Assembly: GCA_002454415.1 (NCBI GenBank)
Contig: DKIT01000095.1
Location: 48,242 to 54,104, forward strand
Source of the DNA: Sphingobacterium sp. UBA6711
GTDB lineage: Bacteria; Bacteroidota; Bacteroidia; Sphingobacteriales; Sphingobacteriaceae
Direction: 5' to 3'
Length of the DNA: 5,863 bases
The notes under the pieces are model-generated. The model was not told the DNA's origin. It did no database searches and was given only the letters and a program-made list of their open reading frames with translations. Positions 5,738-5,863 of the stretch are shown here, piece by piece; within the stretch, counting starts at the first letter, position 1, and each line of letters begins with the position of its first letter. The position numbers were made by a program, and so were the translations under genes.

Positions 5738-5863
5738 ATGATCCGATCATTAAATCAATTGGAAGACGCAATCAATGCGTATGGCTTACTTCAAGATAGC
5801 GGATCGGGAAGCTCCATCCCTAGCGATGAATCCATTGTGATCGCTTGCGAAGCCCTGATCCGC
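5738..5863 (+). CDS. 5' end of a gene coupled to the HNH gene (partial)
   Basis: The ATG at 5738 comes two bases after the HNH stop codon (TAAACATG), and the frame stays open for 42 codons to the window end. It starts MIRSLNQLEDAINAYGLLQD, an amphipathic helix, then a Ser/Gly-rich stretch (SGSGSSIPSDE) and a helix (SIVIACEALIR). I recognise no family from so short a piece. The spacing makes translational coupling likely, and so a joint function with the HNH protein is plausible. No signal peptide is seen, so it is probably cytoplasmic. Confidence 0.7.
   Translation, partial: MIRSLNQLEDAINAYGLLQDSGSGSSIPSDESIVIACEALIR

Noticed and set aside
5446..5739. Two short frames overlapping the HNH gene's 3' end (one on each strand)
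   Set aside because: Shadows of the HNH reading frame with no start signals or protein-like pattern.

Overview
The window looks like an accessory stretch of a Bacteroidota chromosome, most likely from the Sphingobacteriaceae (Sphingobacterium or Pedobacter type). The reasons are the AT-rich intergenic DNA, the near absence of Shine-Dalgarno sites, a membrane-bound LytTR regulator of the kind common in that group, and small exported proteins of unknown function. This placement is an inference from style, not from a marker gene.

Layout. Positions 1-222 are AT-rich with no convincing gene. On the minus strand at 223-616 two very small single-span membrane proteins (89 and 40 residues) are packed stop-to-start, perhaps preceded by a 17-codon mini-ORF whose last codons carry the ribosome binding site. 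A divergent plus-strand gene (818-1267) encodes a two-span membrane protein with a PH-like tail. It converges on a minus-strand run read right to left: a LytTR membrane regulator (3297-4250), an exported protein ending in a calcium-loop-like motif (2574-3116), a cytosolic acidic protein (2009-2536), a decayed gene remnant (1818-2008) and a small exported protein (1297-1800). I cannot assign a function to the non-LytTR members.

The right end is a plus-strand pair. The gene at 4608-5735 encodes a protein with two HNH-type zinc modules that form a gap-free internal duplication with an offset of exactly 131 residues. Only the second copy keeps the catalytic-type DH motif. Two bases after its stop, a second gene starts at 5738 and runs off the window. 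This coupled pair is the most interesting object here: it could be a nuclease module with a partner, but no function can be proven from the window.

Between the HNH gene and the LytTR gene lie two hairpins. One is a minus-strand terminator (4414-4437) that overlaps the end of a 27-codon mini-ORF. The other is a perfect 12-bp inverted repeat (4316-4347) in what would be the N-terminal extension of the LytTR reading frame. Together they argue that the regulator starts at 4250, not 4400. No tRNA, rRNA, CRISPR array, complete insertion sequence or replication origin was seen.
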